A stretch of 55,141 nt of DNA from a virus. Position 1 is the first letter of the stretch, and every line of letters begins with the position of its first letter. Positions 1 to 6,921 of the stretch are shown here, one piece after another. The stretch covers positions 1-55,141 of IMG/VR virus record IMGVR_UViG_3300021092_000054; one strand, given 5' to 3'. The notes beneath the pieces are model-generated. The model was not told the DNA's origin. It searched no databases and worked only from the letters and a program-made list of their open reading frames with translations. Position numbers and translations under genes: made by a program.

Positions 1-531
1 TCATTATTTTGGACCTTTATTAAAAGAGATTTGTCATTTCCTGCACTTGTGGTATCGTTATTCGGTCTTGCACTTGATGGGTGGTTTGGCATCAGTAATC
101 CCCTTATACTGTTATTGGGTATAACCTTATTCTCAGCATGGGATGCTATATGTTATGAGATAGCTGCTAGGTCGGACAATCGTGAGAATATGGTTCGTTA
201 TCGTATAGGGCAGACAAGTGTGCAAATCCTTATCATAACCCTTATGGGTTTATTATCGGATTGGAACACTTGGGTGGTGTTAGGATTTTTTTACCTATGG
301 TGGATGGGAGTATGTGATGTTTTATTCTACATACTTCTTGGTCGATTGAAGGACATGGTTAGATATGGTGATATGTTTTGGCTGTGGTGGACACCATTGG
401 GTATGATGAATCGTTGGATGGGTAGGGGGACAAGTGGCATATCGGTATTTCATATTGCTGTGTATGCTGTAATATTGTGGTATGTCATATGGTTGTTTTA
501 TCCGGCAGTAAGGTTTGCTGGTTTATTTTAA
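1..531 (+). CDS. Integral membrane protein, 5' end outside window
   Basis: The reading frame is open from the first base, so the gene very likely begins to the left of the window; the TTG codon at 31 is only the first possible internal start. The visible part is strongly hydrophobic, with about four to five membrane-spanning stretches rich in Trp, Leu and Ile (for example around the first 30 residues, two in the middle, and one near the C-terminus), separated by short charged loops. It ends with TAA at 531. I do not recognise a family. It is followed by a gene pair on the same strand after a 77-base gap. Membrane location is well supported by composition; function is unknown. Confidence 0.6.
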   Translation, partial: SLFWTFIKRDLSFPALVVSLFGLALDGWFGISNPLILLLGITLFSAWDAICYEIAARSDNRENMVRYRIGQTSVQILIITLMGLLSDWNTWVVLGFFYLWWMGVCDVLFYILLGRLKDMVRYGDMFWLWWTPLGMMNRWMGRGTSGISVFHIAVYAVILWYVIWLFYPAVRFAGLF

Positions 532-608
532 GGTGTTGTAAACGGCGACACAAATACATAAGTCATTGGAGATCGGTTGGGTGGGCGCCCGGCCCTTGAG
601 GAGTTAGA

Positions 609-1079
609 ATGATTAAATTAAAAAATATAATGTTAGAGTTGGATATACCACCGGATGTCCCTAAACCCTTCAAGGGCGTTGATATAATCACCAATGAACT
701 GCCAGATGATATTAGGGGTAATTTTGATTCGTATCCTGAATTGCCGAGTCCTATTCTTTATATCCACTCATTTTTTCCAAAGGAAGAGTTTAGGGGAAAA
801 GGATTTACTAAAGCATGGGTATTAAAGTATCTTGGAGATTGGAAAATGGGAAGACTCAACTACGACAACGAGTTAAATGCTAAATGGGGTTCACGGGGTC
901 TTCGTGATGTTGGTATGGGTTCTGAATGGTTTGGCACAAGTACATTCTATGATGATGGTGAAAAATTTTTCAATACCCTTGTGAGAGACGGATATTTGAT
1001 TAAACAAAATCCTGTTAAGGTTGGTAGTGGTAGGGCATTGAATTTATACAAAATAACAAATAAGGTAAACATGGTATGA
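609..1079 (+). CDS. Hypothetical protein with MIKLK N-terminus
   Basis: A 156-residue soluble protein. The ATG at 609 is preceded by a clear GAGGAG ribosome binding site. The first five residues, MIKLK, followed by a short hydrophobic/acidic segment, are shared with the next gene, whose start codon overlaps this gene's stop in an ATGA arrangement, so the two are translationally coupled. The C-terminal half has basic and aromatic residues, with a run around residues 110-150 (FFNTLVRDGYLIK) that could be a small winged-helix-like fold, but this is a guess. No catalytic motif is visible. The shared N-terminus may be a processing or targeting leader common to a set of phage proteins. Confidence 0.65.
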   Translation: MIKLKNIMLELDIPPDVPKPFKGVDIITNELPDDIRGNFDSYPELPSPILYIHSFFPKEEFRGKGFTKAWVLKYLGDWKMGRLNYDNELNAKWGSRGLRDVGMGSEWFGTSTFYDDGEKFFNTLVRDGYLIKQNPVKVGSGRALNLYKITNKVNMV

Positions 1080-1654
1080 TTAAATTAAAAGACATATTGA
1101 TGGAACGCATATCCGACATAGTATATCACTTTACTACTACGGAAGCGGCAAATAATATAATAGAAACAAACCGTTTTAGATTGACTGATGTGCCGGTTGA
1201 ACCCAATGTTGATCCTGGCAGAAAGTATGACGATGGGTATTATATGTCCGTTGCAAGAACAAAGATAGAAGGGTATACAAAGTCATTCCGGTATGCATGT
1301 CACTTTGTTAGATTTGAATTGGATGGGACAAAATTAGGAAACAAATATAAAGGTGGTGCTTACAATTATTATCATGGCATGCACGGTAATGATGAATACG
1401 AAGAATACGAAGACCGTATCTATTCAAAAGATATGTATATTCCTAATGCATTAAATTATATCAAGAGAATTGATGTGGATGTCAGTAGAAAATGTACGGG
1501 ATATGATACTGCAAAGTTAATAAAAACATCAATAGGTGCAGGTGTTCCAACATTCCTATTTCCAAGTAGAGAAAAGTGGTCACAACAATACAATGGTATC
1601 GAAGTAAGGGATGTTGATGGATATAAACTATTCATGCAATCACTCGTCAAGTAA
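1076..1654 (+). CDS. Putative ADP-ribosyltransferase-like protein
   Basis: A 192-residue protein beginning MIKLKDIL, like its upstream neighbour, with which it overlaps by four bases. After the leader comes VYHFTT near residue 17, then GYYMSVARTK near residue 55, then an acidic stretch with EDRIYS near residue 113. This order (His in the first strand, Tyr/Ser in the second, Glu before a later strand) resembles the H-Y-E arrangement of diphtheria-toxin-type ADP-ribosyltransferases and of related phage proteins. Established for that fold: such enzymes transfer ADP-ribose from NAD to protein or nucleic acid. Assignment here is inference from spacing and local motifs only. A non-enzymatic structural protein remains possible. 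Confidence 0.4.
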   Translation: MIKLKDILMERISDIVYHFTTTEAANNIIETNRFRLTDVPVEPNVDPGRKYDDGYYMSVARTKIEGYTKSFRYACHFVRFELDGTKLGNKYKGGAYNYYHGMHGNDEYEEYEDRIYSKDMYIPNALNYIKRIDVDVSRKCTGYDTAKLIKTSIGAGVPTFLFPSREKWSQQYNGIEVRDVDGYKLFMQSLVK

Positions 1655-1792
1655 GTCTCTTGCAATAGTAATAAAGTGTTCTTCGTCAATAGGGAATACT
1701 GTTTTCAATCTGGCAATAAAGTCCATTATACCGGTCTCATATCCTTCGTTATATGATTCCTCAACAAGAGTTAGATCGTTTCCTTTAATCAT
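1640..1792 (-). CDS. Small acidic protein, 50 residues
   Basis: A short minus-strand frame starts with ATG at 1792 and stops with TGA at 1640, overlapping the 3' end of the convergent plus-strand gene by 15 bases. The product, beginning MIKGNDLTLV and ending ARDLLDE, is acidic, has no low-complexity character and reads like a compact helical protein. It fills a gap that would otherwise be empty. No strong ribosome binding site is seen, and an apparent terminator lies just upstream at 1820-1853, so it would depend on read-through or on a promoter I cannot identify. Function unknown; existence moderately supported. Confidence 0.45.
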   Translation of the reverse strand: MIKGNDLTLVEESYNEGYETGIMDFIARLKTVFPIDEEHFITIARDLLDE

Positions 1793-1819
1793 AGTTTATT
1801 CGGTTGGTTAATAAAAAGT

Positions 1820-1853
1820 GGGGCACCGAAAACAACCACGAAAACGGTGCCCC
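1820..1853 (-). terminator. Intrinsic terminator
   Basis: A perfect nine-base-pair stem (GGGGCACCG with CGGTGCCCC) encloses a 16-base loop. Read on the minus strand it is followed by ACTTTTTATT, the layout of a factor-independent terminator, and it lies 40 bases after the stop of the minus-strand gene 1894-2271. It probably ends the transcript of the accessory block. Confidence 0.75.
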
Positions 1854-1893
1854 GATTGCAAACTCCGGGGAGGAGTATGTAGGGAGTAATTAT

Positions 1894-2271
1894 TTAGTAA
1901 GAATTTCTATCAATCATTTCTGGACCATCGGGTGTATTATCTTGGTCATTGGTGTCTTTGATATTTGAAATACCCCAATCATCTTGAATACCATCAAATT
2001 CTCGTCTATATTTTGCTGAAGTATCAGCTAGTTTTGACATCAAATCATTATGGAAAATATATGTTTTTTGAGAAAGTTGTTTGAATTTTTGCATGGACGG
2101 ATAGACTTCTGAAAATCTGTTCATCCAATAAACGGTATCTATTTCCTTTTCCATTGTTTCTTTATCTAAAACCGCTGTTCTTATAGAATACAATAAATCT
2201 ATTATTAGCATTTGATTGTGTTCTAACTGTTCAAGTTTATCTTCTATTTGTTTTAATTTTAATTCACTCAT
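1894..2271 (-). CDS. Hypothetical coiled-coil protein
   Basis: A 125-residue protein whose first 40 residues (KLKQIEDKLEQLEHNQ) form a likely coiled coil with Leu/Ile heptad spacing, followed by a short hydrophobic helix and a charged C-terminal half that ends in an acidic, Pro-containing tail. The ATG at 2271 has GGAAAAAAT just before it. It follows the 82-residue gene by 12 bases and precedes the terminator at 1820-1853, so it looks like the last gene of its transcript. No family recognised. Confidence 0.6.
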   Translation of the reverse strand: MSELKLKQIEDKLEQLEHNQMLIIDLLYSIRTAVLDKETMEKEIDTVYWMNRFSEVYPSMQKFKQLSQKTYIFHNDLMSKLADTSAKYRREFDGIQDDWGISNIKDTNDQDNTPDGPEMIDRNSY

Positions 2272-2283
2272 ATTTTTTCCATT

Positions 2284-2532
2284 TTAATTGTCATTTTCCA
2301 CTACATAGTCTAACGGTCTACAACTGGAAAATATAAATTCATTTGATGTTTCAAACGATTTCCTATAAAAATTTATTTCTTTTCCATTGGTAAGTTTAAC
2401 AACAATACGCAACGCTGTAAGTTTAGTAACAATAAGTTCATCAGACCATCGATTCATGCTTTCTACCCAAACACGAATTTTGTCACCAACACGAACATAT
2501 TTTTTTTGATAGTATTTGTATTCTTCATTCAT
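2284..2532 (-). CDS. Small beta-rich hypothetical protein
   Basis: An 82-residue protein. Alternating hydrophobic and polar residues (VRVGDKIRVWVES, ELIVTKLTALRIVVKL) suggest a small beta barrel of SH3 or KOW type, often seen in nucleic-acid-binding or adaptor proteins; this is inference. A promoter-like TATATTTG ends only two bases before the ATG at 2532, so the message may have almost no leader. It lies between the 48-residue gene at 2544-2690 and the coiled-coil gene at 1894-2271 on the same strand. Confidence 0.6.
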   Translation of the reverse strand: MNEEYKYYQKKYVRVGDKIRVWVESMNRWSDELIVTKLTALRIVVKLTNGKEINFYRKSFETSNEFIFSSCRPLDYVVENDN

Positions 2533-2534
2533 AA

Positions 2535-2542
2535 CAAATATA
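2535..2542 (-). promoter_or_regulatory. Bacteroidetes-type -7 box before gene 2284-2532
   Basis: Read on the minus strand the sequence is TATATTTG, an exact match to TAnnTTTG. No TTTG lies at the ideal 19-21 bases upstream; a TTG is found at 24 bases. The box ends two bases before the ATG, so transcription would begin at or next to the start codon. Confidence 0.4.
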
Positions 2543-2543
2543 A

Positions 2544-2690
2544 TTATTGTTTTTGTTGTAATTCTTCAAGTCTTTTCAGTTCTGCTTCCATTTCAACTAA
2601 ACCTTTACGAACCCATGTATCATCTGGATTTTCTTTCAGAACTTGTTTAGCAACTTCAATCATTTGTTCTAATTTTTCTTTATTATTCAT
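2544..2690 (-). CDS. Small helical protein, 48 residues
   Basis: This short gene runs from ATG at 2690, preceded by the good ribosome binding site GGAGA, to TAA at 2544. The product starts MNNKEKLEQMIEVAK, contains ENPDDTWVRKG in the middle and ends LQQKQ. It is two charged helices separated by a turn (NPDD), the look of a small coiled-coil or tetratricopeptide-like hairpin. It lies directly downstream of the two tRNA genes on the same strand. I cannot assign a function. Confidence 0.6.
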   Translation of the reverse strand: MNNKEKLEQMIEVAKQVLKENPDDTWVRKGLVEMEAELKRLEELQQKQ

Positions 2691-2704
2691 TTTATTCTCC
2701 TATG

Positions 2705-2778
2705 TGGGCCCAGCAGGACTTGAACCTGCAACCTAACGATTATGAGTCGTTTGCTCTAACCGATTGAGCTATAAGCCC
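2705..2778 (-). tRNA. tRNA with anticodon CAT (probably Ile2, or Met)
   Basis: A 74-base cloverleaf is readable on the minus strand: acceptor GGGCTTA paired with TGGGCCC, D-arm with TAGCTCAATCGG, anticodon stem AACGA/TCGTT around loop CTCATAA, and T-arm containing GGTTCAAGTCC. The discriminator base is A and CCA is not encoded. The anticodon is CAT. The anticodon arm CGACTCATAATCG and T-arm resemble bacterial tRNA-Ile2, in which C34 becomes lysidine to read AUA, more than elongator tRNA-Met. AUA is common in this AT-rich genome, so an Ile2 tRNA would make sense. The Ile2-versus-Met choice is judgement. Confidence 0.9.
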
Positions 2779-2784
2779 TTATTG

Positions 2785-2856
2785 TGATCCCAAGGGGACT
2801 CGAACCCCTATTATCGCCGTGAAAGGGCGGTGTCCTAACCATTAAACGATGGGACC
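2785..2856 (-). tRNA. tRNA-Glu (TTC)
   Basis: A 72-base cloverleaf on the minus strand: acceptor GGTCCCA with TGGGATC (one G-T pair), anticodon stem CCGCC/GGCGA-type around loop CTTTCAC with anticodon TTC, T-arm AGGGGTTCGAGTCCCCT. Discriminator is A; no encoded CCA. It reads GAA, the preferred glutamate codon in this AT-rich sequence. It is six bases from the CAT-anticodon tRNA. Confidence 0.93.
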
Positions 2857-2861
2857 TACCA

Positions 2862-3155
2862 TTATTTATTTTCTTTCTCATATTCTTCTGCCTTAATTAC
2901 TGTCCATTGGAATAACCGGGTATAATATCCAATGAAAAATATAATTGGAATTGCAATACCAATTAAAGTAAGCCACATGGGTGCAGATAATAAGAAATTC
3001 ATATACCAATAGAACACAGTTATACCTAGAGCTACCATGATAAATAATACCACTATTAAAGCACATATCATAATAAATCCTTTCATGCCCGTAAAGAACA
3101 CAGAAAGACAACCCATGTTCAATTTTTTATCATCATTATTTTTCATTTCAATCAT
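2862..3155 (-). CDS. Small two-helix membrane protein
   Basis: A 97-residue protein with two long hydrophobic segments, roughly residues 17-50 and 58-78 (the first contains MICALIVVLFIMVALGI), a short charged N-terminus and a charged Glu/Lys tail (KAEEYEKENK), likely facing the cytoplasm. Its ATG at 3155 lies only two bases after an exact TATATTTG promoter box, suggesting a leaderless or nearly leaderless message; ATG at 3146 is an alternative start. The gene ends just before tRNA-Glu. Such small membrane proteins in phages sometimes affect lysis or superinfection, but nothing here shows that. Confidence 0.6.
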   Translation of the reverse strand: MIEMKNNDDKKLNMGCLSVFFTGMKGFIMICALIVVLFIMVALGITVFYWYMNFLLSAPMWLTLIGIAIPIIFFIGYYTRLFQWTVIKAEEYEKENK

Positions 3156-3157
3156 AA

Positions 3158-3188
3158 CAAATATACGAAAAATTTATTAACAAAGCAA
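3158..3188 (-). promoter_or_regulatory. Bacteroidetes-type promoter
   Basis: On the minus strand TTG is followed after 20 bases by TATATTTG, matching the TTTG/TAnnTTTG pattern of the Bacteroidetes primary sigma factor. It lies two bases upstream of the ATG at 3155 and would serve the small membrane protein, the two tRNAs and the genes beyond. The upstream edge carries ATTGCTT, also present at other promoters here. Confidence 0.6.
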
Positions 3189-3192
3189 GCAA

Positions 3193-3699
3193 TTAAATTT
3201 TTTCCATGACAAAATTAGTTGCGGTTTGTGCATACATATCACTTAAATAGTATGCTTCAATTTCATAAGGATTTTTATAGTAACCATGTTCTTTGTTCCA
3301 TCGTTCATACCAACCGCCCTTTGTGGGTTGTAGGTAATGTATGTATTCATGTATGATAGTCTTGATAAAGACTTTAGCAGTTCTATGGCCACGAACCTTA
3401 AGCGATATTGTATTGGTATCTGGATCATATCTTGCAATAGATTGTTTGTCATTGTCATCACTATCAAGAGTATTCCATTCCCAAGAAATATACGGATGTT
3501 CTCTATTGGTGTTCATACCAAAGGTATCAATACACCAGTCAATAGTATGGTCAATTATAGATGAAATAATATCATCGGAAACATTCTTGCGAGACAGATA
3601 CATAGTTTCCGCCGGTATTGGTTTTACCGGCGGAGCCATTGCAAATCGTTTAAGTGATTTTGTTTTAACCATTCTTTTTACTCGCCGATAATAACTCAT
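3193..3699 (-). CDS. Zinc metalloprotease-like protein (HExxH)
   Basis: A 168-residue protein with HEYIH at residues 117-121, the zinc-binding and catalytic motif of gluzincin/SprT-like metalloproteases, and a following NPYEIEAYY stretch (Glu146 or Glu148) that could supply the third zinc ligand. The first 40 residues are basic. Its start lies within the end of the VWA-domain gene (35-base overlap), so the two are probably translated together. In phages such small HExxH proteins are usually unassigned; processing of phage or host proteins is the natural guess. An internal ATG at 3672 is an alternative start. The motif is seen; the protease activity is inferred. Confidence 0.65.
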   Translation of the reverse strand: MSYYRRVKRMVKTKSLKRFAMAPPVKPIPAETMYLSRKNVSDDIISSIIDHTIDWCIDTFGMNTNREHPYISWEWNTLDSDDNDKQSIARYDPDTNTISLKVRGHRTAKVFIKTIIHEYIHYLQPTKGGWYERWNKEHGYYKNPYEIEAYYLSDMYAQTATNFVMEKI

Positions 3700-5803
3700 C
3701 GTTCATGGCCTTAACAACTTTTGCAATTTCATCAGCACGACGCAAGTGAACACAATTTGTTTTGTATGTTTCAACAACTTTACAGAAATCATGGGCACCA
3801 CCAATGAAGTATGTGAGGACATTGATACCGCGAGCACGCATACGCTCAACTTGTTTTCTGGAGTGTGTCTGAGCGGACTGTCCACGATATGAAAAATGTT
3901 GTTTATCATGTGTCATAAATGGTTCGCCGTCACATAGGTTGATAAAGTAAGCATCCGTATTAGCAGATTGTTTGATGATTTCACCCATGATTGCCTCAAA
4001 ACAAAGTCCTTCTGGTGTTGTATTAGTGACATAGATTGTCTCAAAAACATCACGAATGTGAGCAATGTTATGTTTGGTTGAATCATATAGGTAAATAAGA
4101 TAAGGTGTATCGTGCATTGATGATTTACCTCTACCACCACTATAATTATCTGAATATACAGAACGAGCACTAACTACAACATGAAGGTTCTTAATTTGTT
4201 TAGCAGCAACCGCAAACATCACAGCAAGTTTGACTGATTCTTCAAACTTGTCACCAGACATTGAACCGGATTGGTCAATTGATAAGTGAATGAATGATGG
4301 TTGGTATTCGTGGATAGTAATTTGTTTGAAGATTTCATAATTACTACTACCAATTTCATGTAACAATCTTGCATCAATTCTGCCAGATTTGAGACGGGTA
4401 GAAGTAGTTACTCTTTCTTCGTTACGAATTTGCAACTTCTTGGCGAGCACTTTACCTAAAGCAATGTATCTGGATACATCGCGTCTTCTCCAGCCGGATT
4501 TACGAACACCGAATGGTGCAGACACATCACTTTCCATAAATTTACGGTTGATATTACGGACAATAAAAGTTTTGATACCGCGTGGATTAAATCTACCGTA
4601 GTCATCCTCAAAATTCTTGGCAACAATTTGTTCGTCAAGATCCACAGAAGATACCGCATCAACCTTCTGAGCATCAGCTTTGGACAACTTTGTTTTTTTG
4701 GTATCACCGTTGATAAGGTCTCTTTGTTTCTGAAACAACTTTTCAACTTGTTCTCTTTGTTTGTCTGTTAGTGGTTTGTCACTAACGCCGTCTGGAATAG
4801 GATTTGGTCTACCAGTGGTTGGTTCCATATCGTCACCTTCACCGTCACCTATGCCACCACCGTCACCATAACCGTCTTGGTCATCTGGTTGGTCATCTTT
4901 TTCAATCTCACTTAATTGTTTCAGAATGATACCGGCAACCGTATAAGCAAGTTTGATACGGTCTTCATCAGTTTTCAATCTACGAATGTTCTGCAAGTCA
5001 AGCGTGTCCCAAACTAATTGCAATGCAGGTAGGGCATTGAGATTACGGTATGGGCTACGGAAATTACACAAGTGAAAAAGATAATTGTGTGCCGTAGGTT
5101 TCATAAATTCTTCGTCATAGAAAGCACGGGTTACTTTCTCGTCACCGAAGAATTTATTGTAAAGAGATTTGTAATAGATACGATATCCGGGAGCAGCCGT
5201 ATATGTCATCGCATCAATATACAAGTCTTCAATGATATTGACAAGAGATTTGAAAAAGTTTTGTTTATCGGTATAACCTTCAAACAATTTTTCTATATCA
5301 CCTTGTTCTTGAAACAGATAATTACCGTTTTCATCCCTCAAATGTTGATGGGCATGATATACCAGATTAGATACTGCATCACGAAACTTTCCCATATCCG
5401 TATAAAGAATGTGGCTACTTTCATGTAGGGCAAGGCCAACATTTGAGTCAAAGTCTTTTTCATTTATGGATGCAGAAAGGTGAACGGTTTTTCCATCGGT
5501 CATATTTTGACCATTGTTGTTGTATTGGACATGAATGTTTGGATCACCGGTCATAATATGAACAAAGTTTGCAACGGCTCGTTGGTATTGTGCGAGGGCA
5601 AAGTAGTCATATTTTTCTTCTTTGAAGCCATATTCATGTTCAAACATGGATTGTTTCTTATCAAACAAGCTACCTTTGAGCCAGTAATTGGTTCCGGCTG
5701 AATACTCGTCCTGATAATTAGACGCATATTTGTTCCAAAATTGGTTTGTTCTAGCACTTGCTTCTGCAAGCATACCTTTTACGGACTTTTTGAAAATACT
5801 CAT
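3665..5803 (-). CDS. VWA-domain protein with HExxH region (CobT-like partner of MoxR ATPase)
   Basis: A 712-residue protein in three parts. Near the N-terminus, HESSH at residues 127-131 is a zinc-peptidase-type motif, followed by a mostly helical region. The middle, about residues 300-350, is an acidic Gly/Asp-rich linker. The C-terminal part is a von Willebrand A domain with the MIDAS signature DQSGS in SIDQSGSMSG near residue 510 and a later Thr-containing loop (TNTTPEG). Known biology: VWA proteins pair with MoxR-type AAA+ ATPases as metal-insertion or remodelling machines, as in CobS-CobT. The MoxR gene lies 93 bases upstream on the same strand. AAGGGA before ATG 5803 supports the start. 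The target is unknown. Confidence 0.8.
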   Translation of the reverse strand: MSIFKKSVKGMLAEASARTNQFWNKYASNYQDEYSAGTNYWLKGSLFDKKQSMFEHEYGFKEEKYDYFALAQYQRAVANFVHIMTGDPNIHVQYNNNGQNMTDGKTVHLSASINEKDFDSNVGLALHESSHILYTDMGKFRDAVSNLVYHAHQHLRDENGNYLFQEQGDIEKLFEGYTDKQNFFKSLVNIIEDLYIDAMTYTAAPGYRIYYKSLYNKFFGDEKVTRAFYDEEFMKPTAHNYLFHLCNFRSPYRNLNALPALQLVWDTLDLQNIRRLKTDEDRIKLAYTVAGIILKQLSEIEKDDQPDDQDGYGDGGGIGDGEGDDMEPTTGRPNPIPDGVSDKPLTDKQREQVEKLFQKQRDLINGDTKKTKLSKADAQKVDAVSSVDLDEQIVAKNFEDDYGRFNPRGIKTFIVRNINRKFMESDVSAPFGVRKSGWRRRDVSRYIALGKVLAKKLQIRNEERVTTSTRLKSGRIDARLLHEIGSSNYEIFKQITIHEYQPSFIHLSIDQSGSMSGDKFEESVKLAVMFAVAAKQIKNLHVVVSARSVYSDNYSGGRGKSSMHDTPYLIYLYDSTKHNIAHIRDVFETIYVTNTTPEGLCFEAIMGEIIKQSANTDAYFINLCDGEPFMTHDKQHFSYRGQSAQTHSRKQVERMRARGINVLTYFIGGAHDFCKVVETYKTNCVHLRRADEIAKVVKAMNDELLSASKKNG

Positions 5804-5836
5804 TACATATCCCTTATGGTTGTTATTGGTTGTTTG

Positions 5837-5844
5837 TATAAATA
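5837..5844 (-). promoter_or_regulatory. Candidate phage late-type promoter box
   Basis: TATTTATA on the minus strand, 33 bases upstream of the start of the VWA-domain gene. The same box occurs about 20-40 bases before many plus-strand genes in this window. No -33 TTTG element is obvious. Candidate only. Confidence 0.3.
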
Positions 5845-5848
5845 TAAC

Positions 5849-5876
5849 ATAGTGTGGAAGCGAACCCCCACACTAT
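5849..5876 (-). other. Hairpin between MoxR and VWA genes
   Basis: A perfect nine-base-pair inverted repeat (ATAGTGTGG / CCACACTAT) with a 10-base loop sits just after the MoxR stop and before the VWA gene. On the minus strand no U-run follows, so it may be an mRNA-stabilising or attenuating structure rather than a terminator. On the plus strand TTTTT follows, but there is no plus-strand gene to terminate. Confidence 0.5.
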
Positions 5877-5896
5877 TTTTAGAAAAGTGGTTCATT

Positions 5897-6844
5897 TCAA
5901 GATTTAGCAGTATCGCCTTCATCGAACATATTGTCATTATCAAGACTGTCAATAGGAATAAACTTTTGAACAATCTGGCGAACATAAGTTCTCTCACTAT
6001 CAGCACCACCTTCTTCGGTGAAATATGGGAATACACACACTTCAAGTGCCTCACCGATAGTAAAGCCGTCACATATAAGAGCAGCAGCACGGAGGATGGT
6101 TCTGGTTGATATTGTGGTTGAAACTTTACCGTGACCGGAAAGAACTTCGGTGTAAACTTGTGTATAGATTGAGGACAAAATATCTACTGTTTTTTCGTCA
6201 AGGTTTGGACAAACATAATTGATAAGTTTACCTTGTTGTGTTTTGTCCAACAAATCCATTTCAAGAAGGAGAAAACGGTCTTGGATAGCACGGTCAATTA
6301 CACGGGTTGAGGTATATTCCACACCGATATTGGCGGTAGCAAGGAAAGAAACACCGGGTGCAACCTTGATAACTTCTGCATCAGGACTTTCATCTACACG
6401 CACATATCTTTGTCCGTCATCAAGAACGGTCATCAAGATATTCCATGCCTCTGGATGGGCACGGGATAATTCATCGAGCAGGATAACAGCATCCTCAATC
6501 TGAATTGCCTTGATAAAGGTTGATTGATTGAAATATGTTCCTGTTGATTTGTCAAAATGTGTGGTGCCAATGAGAGCCGTTCTTGGATCCTGCGTTGAAC
6601 CCAAATTGAAATAAAAGAACGGTCTATCCATTGCGTCTGCAACCGTTCTGACGGCAAGTGTTTTACCGGAACCTGCAGGACCAGTTATCATAAGATTTTG
6701 ACCACGGAGAACACTACGGACAAGATATTTCCATTTTATGTCCGAAAGAATTAAAGACTCCGGGCGGAATGATGGAGCTGTAGCAACAATATCTGCAACA
6801 GACAAATTTTGTGTTTTGGTTTTGGTTGTTTTGGTTCTAGACAT
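5897..6844 (-). CDS. MoxR-family AAA+ ATPase (CobS-like)
   Basis: A 315-residue AAA+ ATPase. Walker A GPAGSGKT is at residues 55-62, Walker B ILLDE at 121-125, sensor 1 ATAN at 169-172, and a DRAIQDRF arginine-finger-type segment at about 184-191. The pore region and the LARAHPEAWN-like stretch after Walker B are typical of MoxR/CobS proteins that act with VWA-domain partners. The first 15 residues are a basic Thr/Lys tail. The VWA/HExxH protein follows downstream. CAGGAA upstream of ATG 6844 supports the start, and a host-type promoter at 6891-6921 points at it. ATP-driven remodelling is well supported; the substrate is unknown. Confidence 0.88.
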   Translation of the reverse strand: MSRTKTTKTKTQNLSVADIVATAPSFRPESLILSDIKWKYLVRSVLRGQNLMITGPAGSGKTLAVRTVADAMDRPFFYFNLGSTQDPRTALIGTTHFDKSTGTYFNQSTFIKAIQIEDAVILLDELSRAHPEAWNILMTVLDDGQRYVRVDESPDAEVIKVAPGVSFLATANIGVEYTSTRVIDRAIQDRFLLLEMDLLDKTQQGKLINYVCPNLDEKTVDILSSIYTQVYTEVLSGHGKVSTTISTRTILRAAALICDGFTIGEALEVCVFPYFTEEGGADSERTYVRQIVQKFIPIDSLDNDNMFDEGDTAKS

Positions 6845-6890
6845 AGAACAATTCCTGTAAGAAATGAATAAGGTTGTTTTTTAACATATA

Positions 6891-6921
6891 CGAATATAAG
6901 GCATTTTATTGAGAGATCAAA
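6891..6921 (-). promoter_or_regulatory. Bacteroidetes-type promoter for the MoxR gene
   Basis: TTTG, 19 bases, TATATTCG on the minus strand, one mismatch from TTTG-N19-TAnnTTTG. It shares the extended form GCTTTGATC ... ATGCCTTATATT with the boxes at 8181 and 8277. It overlaps the end of the helix-turn-helix gene and would fire into the MoxR-VWA-protease genes. Confidence 0.65.

Noticed and set aside
1611-1811. Plus-strand frame of 66 residues at 1611-1811
   Set aside because: It overlaps the end of the ADP-ribosyltransferase-like gene in another frame and is antisense to the more protein-like 50-residue minus-strand gene.
5072-6109. Several plus-strand frames opposite the VWA and MoxR genes
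   Set aside because: The minus-strand proteins show full conserved motifs over the same bases; the plus-strand frames have none.
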